NCBI GenBank assembly: GCA_934632155.1
Contig: CAKTXZ010000004.1
Location: 62,001-126,000, forward strand
Origin: an uncultured Clostridia bacterium
GTDB taxonomy: Bacteria > Bacillota > Clostridia > Christensenellales > Aristaeellaceae
Length of the DNA stretch: 64,000 nucleotides
Direction of reading: 5' to 3'
Positions within the stretch are counted from its first letter, which is position 1. Each line of letters opens with the position of its first letter. The notes beneath the pieces were generated by a model. It made no database searches. It worked only from the letters and a program-made list of their open reading frames with translations, and was not told where the DNA came from. Below, in pieces: positions 14,388 through 23,875 of the stretch. The position numbers and the translations under genes were made by a program.

Positions 14388-17300
14388 TTATGCCCGCCGC
14401 ACGCTCAGCGTAGCCTGCTTGCCGTTGACGTCCCATGTCTGGGCGAAAGCGCCCTCGGGCGCGTCGCCGCGCGTAACGGACAGCGCCAGCACGCCCTGCG
14501 CGATCATCGGGCGATAGGCCTCCGCCGCAGCGGCGAGCGCATCGTCGCCGTCATAGGTCACCTCGATGCGGTCGGTCACGTCAAAGCCCGCATCCTTGCG
14601 CATGGACTGCAGCTTGCTGATGATCTCGCGCGCATAGCCCTCCTGAATCAGCGCTTCGTTCAGCGATGTATCCAGCACCACGGTCAGCTTGCCCTCGACC
14701 TGCGAGGTAAAGCCTTCCTTTTTCACCGCCTCAACCAGCACGTCCCCCTTATTCAGCGCAAGCTCCGTGCCGTCGATGGTCAGCTTCACCTGCTCCCCGC
14801 GTTCAAACGCCGCCACAACCTGCGCGCCGTCAAGCTTTTGCATTTCGCCGCGCAGCTTGCCAAGGAAGCGGCCGTAGCGCGCCTTGAGCGTCATGAAATT
14901 GGGCTTCAGGTCGTAATTGACAAACCGGCTGGCGTCGCGGACGAAGGAAACCTGCTTGACGTTCAGCTCATCCTGCACCAGATGGCGATAGTTTTCGCCA
15001 AAGTCCGCGCCGGCGATATAGAGCATGCTCAGCGGCTGGCGCACCTTCAGGTTGGAGAGGTTGCGGCAGGCGCGTCCCAGTTGCACGACGGTTTCCACCG
15101 CGGCCATCTGGCGTTCGGCCTCAGCGTCGATCATGCCTTCATCGGCGGACGGGAAATCGCAAAGATGTACGGATTCGGGCGCGGAAGCGTCCACGGTGCG
15201 CACAATATTCTGATAAATACTCTCCGTGATGAAGGGCATATAGGGCGCAAGCACCTTTACCAGCGTGGACAGCGCGGTATAGAGCGTCATAAACGCGGCT
15301 TCCTTATCGCTTTCCATGCCCTTGCCCCAGAAGCGGTCGCGCCCTAAGCGAACATACCAGTTGGACAGATCGTCCACAAAGTCGCTCAGCCTGCGCGTCG
15401 ATTCGGTGATGCGGTAGGCGGCCAGATCCTCGTCTACCCCCTTGACAAGCGTGTTCAGGCGGCTAAGGAGCCATTTGTCCATGAGCGACAGGCTGCACTG
15501 CTTCAGGTCATGCTTCGTCGGGTCAAACTGATCGATGTCGGCATAGAGCACATAGAAGCAATAGGTGTTCCACAGCGTAGACATGAACCGGCGCGGCGCG
15601 TCGTTGAGCGCATCCGCAGAAAAGCGGCAGGGCAGCCACGGCGCGGAGGAGGAATAGAAGAACCAGCGCACGGCGTCCGCACCCTGCTTTTCCAGCACCT
15701 CCGTGGGGCTGACGACGTTGCCCAAATGCTTGCTCATCTTGCGGCCGTCCTTGTCCTGCACATGCCCCAGCACCACGCAGTTTTCAAAGGGCGCCGTGCC
15801 AAAGACGAGCGTCGCAATCGTCAGAAGAGAATAGAACCAGCCGCGCGTCTGGTCAATCGCCTCGGAAATGAAATCGGCCGGGAAGCGGCGCTCGAATTCT
15901 TCCTTGTTTTCGAAGGGGTAGTGCCACTGCGCAAAGGGCATGGAGCCCGAATCGTACCAGCAGTCGATGACCTCCTTGACGCGGTGCATAGGCTTGCCGC
16001 AGTGCGGGCATTTGATAACGACATTATCAATGTAGGGACGATGCAGCTCCGGCAGATTCACCGCGCCGATCGCCATATCCAGCAGCTCCTGCCTGCTGCC
16101 GATGACGTGGGTATGCCCCTCCTCGCACTGCCAGATGGGCAACGGCGTGCCCCAGTAACGCTCGCGCGAAAGCGCCCAATCCACCACGTTTTCAAGGAAA
16201 TTCCCCATGCGGCCTTCCTTGATGTTGTCGGGCATCCAGTTGATCTTGCGGTTGTTCTCAATCAGCTGATCCCGAACGGCGGTCGTTTTGATGAACCAGC
16301 CGCCGCGCGCGTAATACAGCAGCGGCGTATCGCAGCGCCAGCAATGGGGGTATTCATGCTCGTAAAGCTGCTTTTTAAGCAGCTGGCCGCGTTCCTTTAA
16401 TTCCTGTATGATCAGCGCGTCGGCGTCCTTGACGAACGTGCCCTCCCATTTCGTGCCGGCCACAAATTTTCCCTGCGTATCCACCAGCTGCACAAAGGGC
16501 AGGCCGTATCTGCGCCCCACGCGCGCGTCGTCCTCGCCGAAGGCCGGCGCAATGTGCACAACGCCCGTGCCGTCCGTCAGCGTCACATAATCGTCGCAAA
16601 CGACGTACCATGCCTTTTCCTTCGGCGGATTCTGCATCGGGAAAAGCGGCTCGTATTCGGTTTTTTCCAGCGCCGCGCCCTTGAAAACGCGCAGAACGCG
16701 CATATTTGCGCGATCCTCCTCGCCAAAGACGGACGGAATCAGCGCCTGCGCCATAATATTGCGTTCGCCGCCAAGCTCAAATTCGCAATAATCCTCCTGC
16801 GCGTTAACGCACAGCGCCACGTTCGACGGCAGCGTCCAGGGCGTGGTCGTCCACGCGAGGATATAGGTCGGCGTTTGCGTATGGCGAACCCTGAAGCGCG
16901 CAAAGGCGGAATATTCCTTCACCGTCTTATAGCCCTGCGCCACCTCATGACTGCTCAGCGCGGTGCCGCAGCGCGGGCAGTAGGGCACGATTTTGTGTCC
17001 TTTATAAATCAAGCCCTTGTCCGCGATGGTTTTCAGGCTCCACCAGACCGATTCGATATAATCGTCGTGGTAGGTCACGTAGGGGTGCTCCATATCCACC
17101 CAGTAGCCCACGCGGTCGCTCATTTCTTCCCATTCGTGCAGGTATTTCCATACCGATTCCTTGCACTGCTTGATGAAGGGCTCGATGCCGTAGCTCTCGA
17201 TCTGGGGCTTTCCGTCCAGCCCCAGCTTCTTTTCCACCTCCAGCTCCACCGGCAGGCCGTGAGTATCCCAGCCGGCCTTGCGCAGCACGTTTTTGCCCTT

Positions 17301-17525
17301 CATGGTCTGGTAGCGCGGAATCAGATCCTTAATGGCGCGGGTCTCCACATGGCCGATGTGCGGCTTGCCGTTGGCCGTCGGCGGGCCGTCGAAGAAGGTG
17401 AAGGCTTCCGCCGCGCCGTCGCGGGCGTGAAGGCTCTTCTTGACGATACCGTTTTCCTGCCAGAACCTCAGCGTTTCCTTTTCCCGGGCGACGACGTTCA
17501 TATCCGTCGCTGCTTTCCGATACAT
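14388..17525 (-). CDS. ileS: Isoleucyl-tRNA synthetase
   Basis: Charges tRNA-Ile with isoleucine in the cytoplasm. The 1045-residue length, with a long C-terminal part lacking the zinc finger of the shorter type, fits the eukaryote-like (type 2) IleRS group. Class I signatures: PHIGHVETR (HIGH, about residue 50), GWDTHGLPVE (about 85) and GRKMSKHLG (KMSKS, about 595). The editing domain lies between. The start at 17525 has AGGAGGG six bases upstream; another ATG at 17531 lies within that spacing. The gene is single and preceded by a T-box leader, with a terminator after it. Confidence 0.97.
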   Translation of the reverse strand: MYRKAATDMNVVAREKETLRFWQENGIVKKSLHARDGAAEAFTFFDGPPTANGKPHIGHVETRAIKDLIPRYQTMKGKNVLRKAGWDTHGLPVELEVEKKLGLDGKPQIESYGIEPFIKQCKESVWKYLHEWEEMSDRVGYWVDMEHPYVTYHDDYIESVWWSLKTIADKGLIYKGHKIVPYCPRCGTALSSHEVAQGYKTVKEYSAFARFRVRHTQTPTYILAWTTTPWTLPSNVALCVNAQEDYCEFELGGERNIMAQALIPSVFGEEDRANMRVLRVFKGAALEKTEYEPLFPMQNPPKEKAWYVVCDDYVTLTDGTGVVHIAPAFGEDDARVGRRYGLPFVQLVDTQGKFVAGTKWEGTFVKDADALIIQELKERGQLLKKQLYEHEYPHCWRCDTPLLYYARGGWFIKTTAVRDQLIENNRKINWMPDNIKEGRMGNFLENVVDWALSRERYWGTPLPIWQCEEGHTHVIGSRQELLDMAIGAVNLPELHRPYIDNVVIKCPHCGKPMHRVKEVIDCWYDSGSMPFAQWHYPFENKEEFERRFPADFISEAIDQTRGWFYSLLTIATLVFGTAPFENCVVLGHVQDKDGRKMSKHLGNVVSPTEVLEKQGADAVRWFFYSSSAPWLPCRFSADALNDAPRRFMSTLWNTYCFYVLYADIDQFDPTKHDLKQCSLSLMDKWLLSRLNTLVKGVDEDLAAYRITESTRRLSDFVDDLSNWYVRLGRDRFWGKGMESDKEAAFMTLYTALSTLVKVLAPYMPFITESIYQNIVRTVDASAPESVHLCDFPSADEGMIDAEAERQMAAVETVVQLGRACRNLSNLKVRQPLSMLYIAGADFGENYRHLVQDELNVKQVSFVRDASRFVNYDLKPNFMTLKARYGRFLGKLRGEMQKLDGAQVVAAFERGEQVKLTIDGTELALNKGDVLVEAVKKEGFTSQVEGKLTVVLDTSLNEALIQEGYAREIISKLQSMRKDAGFDVTDRIEVTYDGDDALAAAAEAYRPMIAQGVLALSVTRGDAPEGAFAQTWDVNGKQATLSVRRA

Positions 17526-17544
17526 GTGCATCCCTCCTGTTTTC

Positions 17545-17771
17545 GTATAGAAAAAAGCCCGCCCGCATTGGGACGGACTTATATCCGCGGTACCACCCAA
17601 GTTGGCGGAAGGCGCTCCGCCCGACTCTTTCATCCGCTATCGCAAATGACGCGCCCGCCCTTCGGCAGGAGGCTCCAAAGTGATTCGATGCTGCGCCGCC
17701 TGCCGGAGTTTCAGCATTTCCCCCGGCTCTCTGAAAAGCGGTAGGCAGATCCGTCTTTTTCATCGCCCACG
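17545..17771 (-). promoter_or_regulatory. T-box riboswitch leader of ileS
   Basis: Read on the minus strand, the roughly 225-nt leader contains the T-box core GGGTGGTACCGCGG (17585-17598), which base-pairs with the uncharged tRNA 3' end in the antiterminator. It is followed by a terminator stem, GTCCGTCCC with GCGGGCGGGC, and a run of six T (17551-17578). Upstream, an ATC triplet at 17682-17684 or 17686-17688 within a stem I region is a good isoleucine specifier candidate. The leader starts just after a strong promoter. Transcription should continue into ileS when tRNA-Ile is uncharged. Confidence 0.93.
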
Positions 17772-17777
17772 CATGGC

Positions 17778-17806
17778 ATTATAACCGAAAGCGGCGCGTT
17801 TGTAAA
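17778..17806 (-). promoter_or_regulatory. Promoter of the ileS T-box transcript
   Basis: Minus strand TTTACA (17801-17806), 17 bp, TATAAT (17778-17783). Confidence 0.85.
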
Positions 17807-17854
17807 GCCCTGCGGACGCGCTGCGCATTTTTTTGCACGCAATGAAAACGGCGC

Positions 17855-17883
17855 TTGCCTTGCGGCGGCAAATCGCCTATAAT
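17855..17883 (+). promoter_or_regulatory. Promoter of the DUF4342-two-component operon
   Basis: TTGCCT (17855-17860), 17 bp, TATAAT (17878-17883). The leader to the DUF4342 start is about 115 nt, in which I see no known riboswitch. Confidence 0.75.
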
Positions 17884-18007
17884 GATAAAGAAAACGTCTG
17901 TTTCTCATGATTTTCTAATGAAAAACGCCTGACGGCTTTCATTTTTCGGCGGTATGATGATACCGTTCCAAGGAAAACAAACGAAAACCGTCAAGGAGGA
18001 AGGAATC

Positions 18008-18511
18008 ATGGATCATCTGGAAATGGTAGAAAAGCTGCGTCAGAAGGCGAACGTCACCTATGAGGAGGCGCGCGCCGCGCTGGAGCAGGCGAACTGGGAT
18101 ATGCTCGACGCGCTGGTGCTGCTGGAAAGCGAAGGCAAGGTCAACGCGCAGAGCGCGGACAACGGCTATTCCACCAAGGAGAAAATCACCGTCAGCACCG
18201 AAAAAACCGGCGGCGAGGATTTCCGCAGCGGCGCGCGAAAGGCGTGGCAGTTCCTGCGCCGTCTTTTCCGCAGGGGCAACGAAAACAGCTTCGTCATTAC
18301 ACGCCGGGGCGAGGAGCTGATCGCCATGCCGATCAACGTGCTGCTGCTTTTGCTGTGCTGGCTATGGCCCGCCTCGATCATCGTGCTGATCGTCGGCCTG
18401 TTTCTGGGCTGCCGCTACGCCTTCCGCGGGCCGGACATGAGCGCGCGCGTCAATGAAATGATGGACAAGGCCGCCGACGCCGCGCAAAGCGCGAAAGACC
18501 GCGCCGAATAA
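18008..18511 (+). CDS. DUF4342 membrane protein with UBA-like N-terminus
   Basis: A 167-residue protein. The first 45 residues (MVEKLRQKANVTYEEARAAL and NWDMLDALVLLE) form a UBA/TS-N-like three-helix fold of the kind seen in DUF4342 proteins. The middle is charged. Residues about 107-137 (MPINVLLLLLCWLWPASIIV and following) are one long or two short membrane segments, after which comes an amphipathic tail. The function is unknown. It is placed directly ahead of a response regulator and sensor kinase, 31 bp upstream, so a membrane-stress role under that system is possible. AAGGAGGAAG sets the start at 18008. Confidence 0.8.
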   Translation: MDHLEMVEKLRQKANVTYEEARAALEQANWDMLDALVLLESEGKVNAQSADNGYSTKEKITVSTEKTGGEDFRSGARKAWQFLRRLFRRGNENSFVITRRGEELIAMPINVLLLLLCWLWPASIIVLIVGLFLGCRYAFRGPDMSARVNEMMDKAADAAQSAKDRAE

Positions 18512-18542
18512 GCCGCCGAGGGGAAAGAAAGGGAACAGGGCA

Positions 18543-19223
18543 ATGTGCAAAATCCTGCTGGTCGAGGATGAGGAGAAGCTTGCGCGCTTCATTGAGCTGG
18601 AGCTGACCCATGAGGGATATCAGGTGGACAAGGCGTTTGACGGCCGCAGCGGTCTGACCGCCGCCGAAAACGGCCGGTATGACCTGATGCTGCTGGATAT
18701 CATGCTGCCCGAGCTCAACGGGCTGGAGGTTTTGCGGCGCATCCGCCGCGTCTCCGGCCTGCCGGTCATCCTGCTGACGGCGCGGGACGCGGTGATGGAC
18801 AAGGTGACGGGGCTGGACACCGGCGCGGACGATTACATCACCAAGCCCTTTTCCATCGAGGAGCTGCTGGCGCGCATCCGCGCAGCGCTGCGGCGAAAGA
18901 CCGCGCACGCGCAGAAGGAAACGCTTTTCTCCCTCGCCGGGCTGACGCTGGACGTATCGCGCCGCCGCGTAACGCGCGACGGACGGGAAATCGAGCTTAC
19001 GGGACGCGAGTTTTCCCTGCTGCAGTATTTCATGGAAAACGCGACCATCGTGCTCACGCGCGAGCAGCTGCTCGAAGCGGTGTGGGGCTACGCCTATCTG
19101 GGCGAAACCAACGTGGTGGACGTGTATGTACGCTATCTGCGCGGCAAAATTGACGACGGCTTCGAAAAAAAGCTGCTGCACACCGTGCGGGGCGTGGGCT
19201 ATGTGCTGCGGGAGGAACCATGA
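18543..19223 (+). CDS. OmpR/PhoB-type response regulator
   Basis: 226 residues: a receiver domain with acidic pocket Glu8-Asp9, phosphoacceptor Asp52 in LMLLDIMLPELNG, Thr79 of the LLTARD motif and Lys101 of ITKPF. It is followed by a winged-helix DNA-binding domain (about 125-226) with REFSLLQYFM and VVDVYVRYLRGKID. It should bind DNA when phosphorylated by the kinase encoded next, whose ATG overlaps its stop by 4 bp. Target genes are not evident; the neighbouring DUF4342 gene and the facing MoxR operon are candidates. Confidence 0.93.
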   Translation: MCKILLVEDEEKLARFIELELTHEGYQVDKAFDGRSGLTAAENGRYDLMLLDIMLPELNGLEVLRRIRRVSGLPVILLTARDAVMDKVTGLDTGADDYITKPFSIEELLARIRAALRRKTAHAQKETLFSLAGLTLDVSRRRVTRDGREIELTGREFSLLQYFMENATIVLTREQLLEAVWGYAYLGETNVVDVYVRYLRGKIDDGFEKKLLHTVRGVGYVLREEP

Positions 19224-20506
19224 AAAAGGAGGATCGCCGCACAACCTCGATTGCCCGGCGCATCAACCGCGCATGGTTTTTCCGCACGCTGACGACCCTG
19301 TTAATCGTGGATCTATGTCTGGCGGCGCTGCTGCTTGCCGGCTGGTGCTACGCGGCGGAGGAGGCCAACGCTGCGTGGAACGCTTATCACGGCGAAAGAG
19401 CGCTGACTTGGAACGGCGCGCTGCCGCTGTGGGAGAGGCTGCTCTCCATTCAGTATACCTTTCCGGGCGAAAACGGCGCGGTCACGGTTTCGGGCGCAAA
19501 GTATTTTGCCCTCGTGCGCCGGTTTTACGCCTGCCTGCTGGGGTTTGAGGCGTTCATCCTCCCCTTTCAATACGCTGCGGGCAAGCGAAAGGCGCGGCGA
19601 CTGCTCGCGCCGCTTGACTGGATCGCCCAGACCACGCAGGAGCTGAGCCGGACGCGCTTTGACGAGGAAAAGCTGCATCATCTGGAGGACGCCATCGCCA
19701 CCGTCAGCCCCACCACCCCGGACGCGCAGCTCAAGGTCGGCGACCGTGAACTGCGGGGGCTGGAGCAGGCCATCAACGACCTGCTGGCGCGCATGCGCGA
19801 AGCGTATCGTGAGCAAAGCCGCTTTGTTTCCGACGCGTCGCATGAGCTGCGCACGCCCATCGCCGTCATTCAGGGCTATGCCGATATGCTCAGCCGCTGG
19901 GGAAAGAACGACGAAAAGGTGCTTGGGGAAGGTATCGCCGCCATCCAGAGCGAATCGGCGCACATGAAAACGCTCATCGAGCAATTGCTCTTTCTGGCCC
20001 GCGGCGACAGCGGCAAAAACCAAATGGTCATGAAGGAAACAGACCTTGCCGCCATGATGCGCGAGGTTTACGAGGAATCGTGCATGATTCACGCCGACCG
20101 CACATGGCGCTGCGACGCGGACGCGCCTGTAACCGTGCTGGGCGACGCCGCCATGCTCAAGCAAACGGCGCGTATTCTGGTAGATAACGCCGTGAAATAC
20201 ACCTCTGCCGGCGCCCGGATCACCCTGCGCGCCCGGATGCAGGGCGACGTGCCCTGCTTTGAGGTGCAGGATAATGGTATCGGCATTTCGAAAGCGGATA
20301 TCGCGCATATCTTCGACCGCTTCTACCGCTCCGATCCGGCGCGCGCCCGCACGACCGGCGGCACAGGGCTCGGCCTTTCCATCGCCAAATGGATTGTGGA
20401 CAAGCACAAAGGCTACGTCGACGTTTTCTCCCGGGAAGAAATCGGAACGCGTATGCGTGTGCTGCTGCCGCAGGAAAAGCAAGCGGCCGCACCCTCCAAG
20501 CGGTGA
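19220..20506 (+). CDS. Membrane sensor histidine kinase
   Basis: 428 residues. Two membrane helices (about 21-43 and 100-119) flank a short external loop of about 55 residues. A HAMP-like linker leads to the dimerisation box SDASHELRTP with His208. The ATPase domain follows: N box LVDNAVKYT, G1 DNGIGI, F box FDRFYRSD and G2 GTGLGLSI. The small outside domain suggests sensing within or close to the membrane rather than binding of a large ligand. It overlaps the regulator by 4 bp and ends in a GC-rich hairpin. Confidence 0.93.
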   Translation: MKKEDRRTTSIARRINRAWFFRTLTTLLIVDLCLAALLLAGWCYAAEEANAAWNAYHGERALTWNGALPLWERLLSIQYTFPGENGAVTVSGAKYFALVRRFYACLLGFEAFILPFQYAAGKRKARRLLAPLDWIAQTTQELSRTRFDEEKLHHLEDAIATVSPTTPDAQLKVGDRELRGLEQAINDLLARMREAYREQSRFVSDASHELRTPIAVIQGYADMLSRWGKNDEKVLGEGIAAIQSESAHMKTLIEQLLFLARGDSGKNQMVMKETDLAAMMREVYEESCMIHADRTWRCDADAPVTVLGDAAMLKQTARILVDNAVKYTSAGARITLRARMQGDVPCFEVQDNGIGISKADIAHIFDRFYRSDPARARTTGGTGLGLSIAKWIVDKHKGYVDVFSREEIGTRMRVLLPQEKQAAAPSKR

Positions 20507-20515
20507 GGCGGCCGC
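20483..20515. terminator. Hairpin between the convergent kinase and DUF4129 genes
   Basis: GCGGCCGC (20483-20490) repeated in inverted form at 20508-20515, with ACC/GGT extending the stem. It overlaps the kinase stop and has no T-run, so termination is uncertain. Confidence 0.45.
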
Positions 20516-20533
20516 CATTGCATCGTCAGGTTC

Positions 20534-21808
20534 TCAGGAGCCGCGCAGTTCCCGTTTCAGGCGGTCCGCCTCCGCTTCGGAAACCGGATGATCGCTGTAG
20601 CGCGCCCTGTCATATAGCTCCGCAAAGACGCTCGCCTGTTTTTCAGGCAGCGTTTTTTCCTTTTCCAGCGCTTCGCGCGCCGTAGCGGACGCGGGAACGT
20701 CCGGCTTACCGCGCAGATACTGCGCGAACAGGCGGCGCACGCGCTCGCGCCCGTTCAGCTTTTCATAGGGAACAGGACGCGCACGGCGCTCCAAGGCGCG
20801 CCGCAGACGCTTGCGCAGCGCATCGCGGCGCTCGTCAAAATCCAGCGTGCTTTCCACCTCGTCCGTGTATTCCTCGCCGGCCTGAGCGGCATAGCGGCGC
20901 GCCCTGTCCAGCAGCCGCCGCATCAGCGCCCTGAGCTTGCGATAGAAAAGCCGAACGGCCACTAGCAGCGCGGCCAGCGCAATCAGCGCGGCGAGAACCA
21001 TGAAAACCTTTTCCATCAGCCGCGCAAAGGGGCTTGCTTCTCCCGTCGGAAGGCCGGAAAGCATATCGCCCCGTGTTCCGCCCGTGCCGCCGTCGCCGGC
21101 GTCGGTCGTTCCCGCCGGGAAAAGGCGCATCAGCCACGCAATCGCCGCGCCCAGCCACAGCTTCAGCTGCGTCCATGCGCTGCCGAGCGCCCGCGCCAGC
21201 GTTCCCCAGCAGGCGGCCAGCAGCGCAAGCGCAAACAGCGCGATCGTCAGCGCGCGGTTTCGGCTACGCAGCGCGGCGGGCGCTTTCTCCGCGCCGTGCA
21301 CGCCCGCGCGCAGGCTCTGCCGGTTAAGCGTAAACAGCAGCAAAAGCAGATAGGCCGCGAACATCCATGCAAGCGGCGAAGCAATCTCCCCCACGCCGCC
21401 CCTGGAGGCGATTCCCTGCGCAACCAAATGCGCCGCCACGCCGCCGGCCCACAGCCCGGTCGGCCATTCCTCCCACGGCATGCGTCCGCAGGCGGGCGGA
21501 AGCATGATGAGCAGCGCCGCGCCCGGCAGCAGCGTCAGCGCCGCCAGCACGCCAAGCGGCCAAACCAGCGCCACGCCGCCGCCCAGATAAACGCCAAGGC
21601 CAATCAGCAGCGCAGGCAGCCGCCGCTTTGCCGGCACGGCGCAAATCCAAAGCCCCAGCACCAGGGCGACGGCGCCCGGCGCATACCAGAGTCTTGCGTC
21701 CTCCGGCGCGGCGTATCGCCCCAGAACCACGAAAACCGGCGCGGCGGCCAGCCACAGCGATAAAACCGCCGCAGCCTTCTGCGGCCAGCGGCGAAGCGTA
21801 TCCCGCAC
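20534..21808 (-). CDS. DUF4129 membrane protein of a MoxR-DUF58 operon
   Basis: 424 residues. About six hydrophobic segments fill the N-terminal 230 residues. Then follow a Gly/Thr-rich loop, another membrane helix (about 245-265) and a basic cytoplasmic C-terminus with the DUF4129 signature (NGRERVRRLFAQYLR, then ELYDRARYSDHPVSEAEA). Such proteins accompany MoxR and DUF58 proteins and sometimes carry a transglutaminase domain, which is absent here. Start: GTG at 21808 behind GGAGG, immediately after the DUF58 stop (1 bp gap). Its role in the complex is unknown. Confidence 0.82.
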   Translation of the reverse strand: MRDTLRRWPQKAAAVLSLWLAAAPVFVVLGRYAAPEDARLWYAPGAVALVLGLWICAVPAKRRLPALLIGLGVYLGGGVALVWPLGVLAALTLLPGAALLIMLPPACGRMPWEEWPTGLWAGGVAAHLVAQGIASRGGVGEIASPLAWMFAAYLLLLLFTLNRQSLRAGVHGAEKAPAALRSRNRALTIALFALALLAACWGTLARALGSAWTQLKLWLGAAIAWLMRLFPAGTTDAGDGGTGGTRGDMLSGLPTGEASPFARLMEKVFMVLAALIALAALLVAVRLFYRKLRALMRRLLDRARRYAAQAGEEYTDEVESTLDFDERRDALRKRLRRALERRARPVPYEKLNGRERVRRLFAQYLRGKPDVPASATAREALEKEKTLPEKQASVFAELYDRARYSDHPVSEAEADRLKRELRGS

Positions 21809-21809
21809 G

Positions 21810-22889
21810 TCAGGCCACCTCCTTGGGCAATTGATAAACCGTCACCGTGTTGCCCAGACGACGAAGCTGCGCAAGCCGCTCCTCCATCGCCGGGCTGGTA
21901 TAGGGCGAGATGAGCAAAATGTCCGTATCGCGCAGAAAATAAAAATCCTCCAGAAAGGAAAGAAAGCTGCGCGTTCGCAAAATTCGCAGATGCGCGAAGG
22001 CGGAAAGCAGCTCCTCCTCCCGCCCGGCATAAAACGCAGGCAGAAACTGCGCGCAGCCCTTCTGATCGTCCTCCACGGGCATGTTGGCGGCAAAGCCCGC
22101 CGCAACGCCGGCCGAAAGCACCCGCAGGCAAACGGTCGCCGCCAGCGAAACGGCGTACTCAATGACCGCCTGCTCATAATCCATCAGATCGCCCCACTGA
22201 TTCTCACTCATCTGGCAGTTTATCAGCACCATCAGCTTCGTATCGGCAGTATAATCATGGGTTTTCACCTGCAATTGCCCCGCCATGCGCGCCGTAGCGG
22301 GCCAGTGAATATCCCGCCGCTGATCGCCGCGCTGATAGGGACGGATGCCGTTGTTGAAGAACGGATCGGTCGTCACATGCCGCCGTACGATCAAATCGCC
22401 CTGCAGCCTGGAAACCGGTATCGGCAGCTCCCGCTCGGAAAGCAGCCGGGGATAAACGATGATCCGCGCGGGCGTATAGCGCTGCGTATCCGTATCGCCG
22501 CCACCCAGAAGCTCCCCCGCCGTCAGCGACACATGGCCCACGTCATACGCGCCGCGATGCGTCAGCAGCACGCTGTGCCGCCGCGTAATCTGCTGATAGG
22601 GCCGCAGGGTGAAAACGCTGCGATGATACCGCTCCCCCGAGACCTGAAGGTTCTCCGCACGGCCAAAGCGCAGGTGGGGCGATATGCGCGATTCCACCCG
22701 CAGCCACGGAATAAACAGCGGCCTGTCGTTGCGAATAACCTCCACAAGCTCCGCCTTTTCCCCGGGGAAGGCCGTCTGTCTGGAAAAGCGGCGGGTATAG
22801 GAGAGACCCTTGAGCGCAAAGCGGCGAATCACCGCGCGCTGCGCAAACGCCAGCAGCGCCGCCGTCAGCAGCAATACCCATACGCTCAT
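21810..22889 (-). CDS. DUF58 domain protein
   Basis: 359 residues with an N-terminal membrane helix (1-17). A beta-rich segment is followed by the DUF58 core, recognised by YQRGDQRRDIHWPATARMAG near 195-214. A von Willebrand A-like part comes after it, though the MIDAS DxSxS appears degenerate (LMVLINCQMSENQ). DUF58 proteins act with MoxR ATPases in envelope-linked processes. ATGA overlap with moxR (4 bp) and 1 bp spacing to DUF4129 show a tight operon. The client is unknown. Confidence 0.87.
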   Translation of the reverse strand: MSVWVLLLTAALLAFAQRAVIRRFALKGLSYTRRFSRQTAFPGEKAELVEVIRNDRPLFIPWLRVESRISPHLRFGRAENLQVSGERYHRSVFTLRPYQQITRRHSVLLTHRGAYDVGHVSLTAGELLGGGDTDTQRYTPARIIVYPRLLSERELPIPVSRLQGDLIVRRHVTTDPFFNNGIRPYQRGDQRRDIHWPATARMAGQLQVKTHDYTADTKLMVLINCQMSENQWGDLMDYEQAVIEYAVSLAATVCLRVLSAGVAAGFAANMPVEDDQKGCAQFLPAFYAGREEELLSAFAHLRILRTRSFLSFLEDFYFLRDTDILLISPYTSPAMEERLAQLRRLGNTVTVYQLPKEVA

Positions 22890-23836
22890 GCGCGTTCCTC
22901 GGTCGGCGCGGGCGTTCTATCCAGTATTTCGCGGATAAAGGCTTCGTTTTCGCCGCGTTTGCCGTACAATCCACGCAGAATCACGCGATGGCCAAGCACG
23001 GGAACGGCCAGCGTCTTCACGTCGTCGGGCGTCGCATAATCGCGTCCGCGCACGGCGGCGTAGGCCTGACAGGCACGCAGCAGCGCCAGCAGCCCGCGCG
23101 GCGAAACGCCCAGCTGCGCGCGCTCGTCCGTCCGCGTCGCCTGACACAGCTGCGCCATATAACGCATCACGGGCTGCGAAACCTGACAGGCGGAATACGC
23201 TTCCTGCGCCGCAATCACCTCCGCCCGGCTCGCGACAGGCGCAAGCGTTTCCAGCGGGCTGCCGTGAATAAAGCGCTCCATCAGGCGCAAGGCCTCCTCC
23301 TGCGTAGGATAGCCCATGCTCAGGCGCATCAAAAAGCGGTCCAGCTGCGCCTCGGGCAGCGGAAAGGTGCCCTGCGTTTCCACGGGGTTTTGCGTCGCCA
23401 GCACCCAAAACGGCCTGTCCAGCCTTCGCGTTACGCCGCCCTCGGTCACCTGCCTCTCCTCCATGCATTCCAGCAGCGCCGACTGCGTGCGCGGCGTGGC
23501 GCGGTTAATTTCATCCGCCAGCAGAATATTGGTAAACACCGGCCCCGGCGCAAAAACAAACTGCCCGTCGGCGGGCTGGTAAACGCTCATGCCCGTAATA
23601 TCGGCAGGAAGCAGATCGGGCGTAAACTGCACGCGTGCAAACGCACAGTCCAGCGACCGTGCCATGCTGCGCGCCAGCACCGTCTTGCCCGTTCCCGGCA
23701 CATCCTCCAGCAGCACATGGCCGCCTGCGAGCATCGCCGCGAGCATCAGATCGATCTGTTCCTCCCGCCCGATAATGACCCGAGATACGTTTTCCCTTAC
23801 CCGCGCCGCCCACGCGGCAATATCCTGATACTGCAT
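22886..23836 (-). CDS. MoxR-family AAA+ ATPase
   Basis: A 316-residue AAA+ chaperone thought to activate or assemble the vWA-type partner encoded next. Walker A GVxxx-type loop DVPGTGKT lies near 47-54, Walker B ILLADEINRA near 107, sensor 1 ATQNPVETQG near 151, and the C-terminal lid has the SPRGLLAL motif. The start is placed at the second ATG (23836), seven bases from GGAG; the first ATG (23842) is too close to it. A clear promoter at 23876-23904 begins the three-gene operon. Confidence 0.92.
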   Translation of the reverse strand: MQYQDIAAWAARVRENVSRVIIGREEQIDLMLAAMLAGGHVLLEDVPGTGKTVLARSMARSLDCAFARVQFTPDLLPADITGMSVYQPADGQFVFAPGPVFTNILLADEINRATPRTQSALLECMEERQVTEGGVTRRLDRPFWVLATQNPVETQGTFPLPEAQLDRFLMRLSMGYPTQEEALRLMERFIHGSPLETLAPVASRAEVIAAQEAYSACQVSQPVMRYMAQLCQATRTDERAQLGVSPRGLLALLRACQAYAAVRGRDYATPDDVKTLAVPVLGHRVILRGLYGKRGENEAFIREILDRTPAPTEERA

Positions 23837-23875
23837 ACGCATGCTCCTTCACGCCGGAATATGGATTCTTTCATC

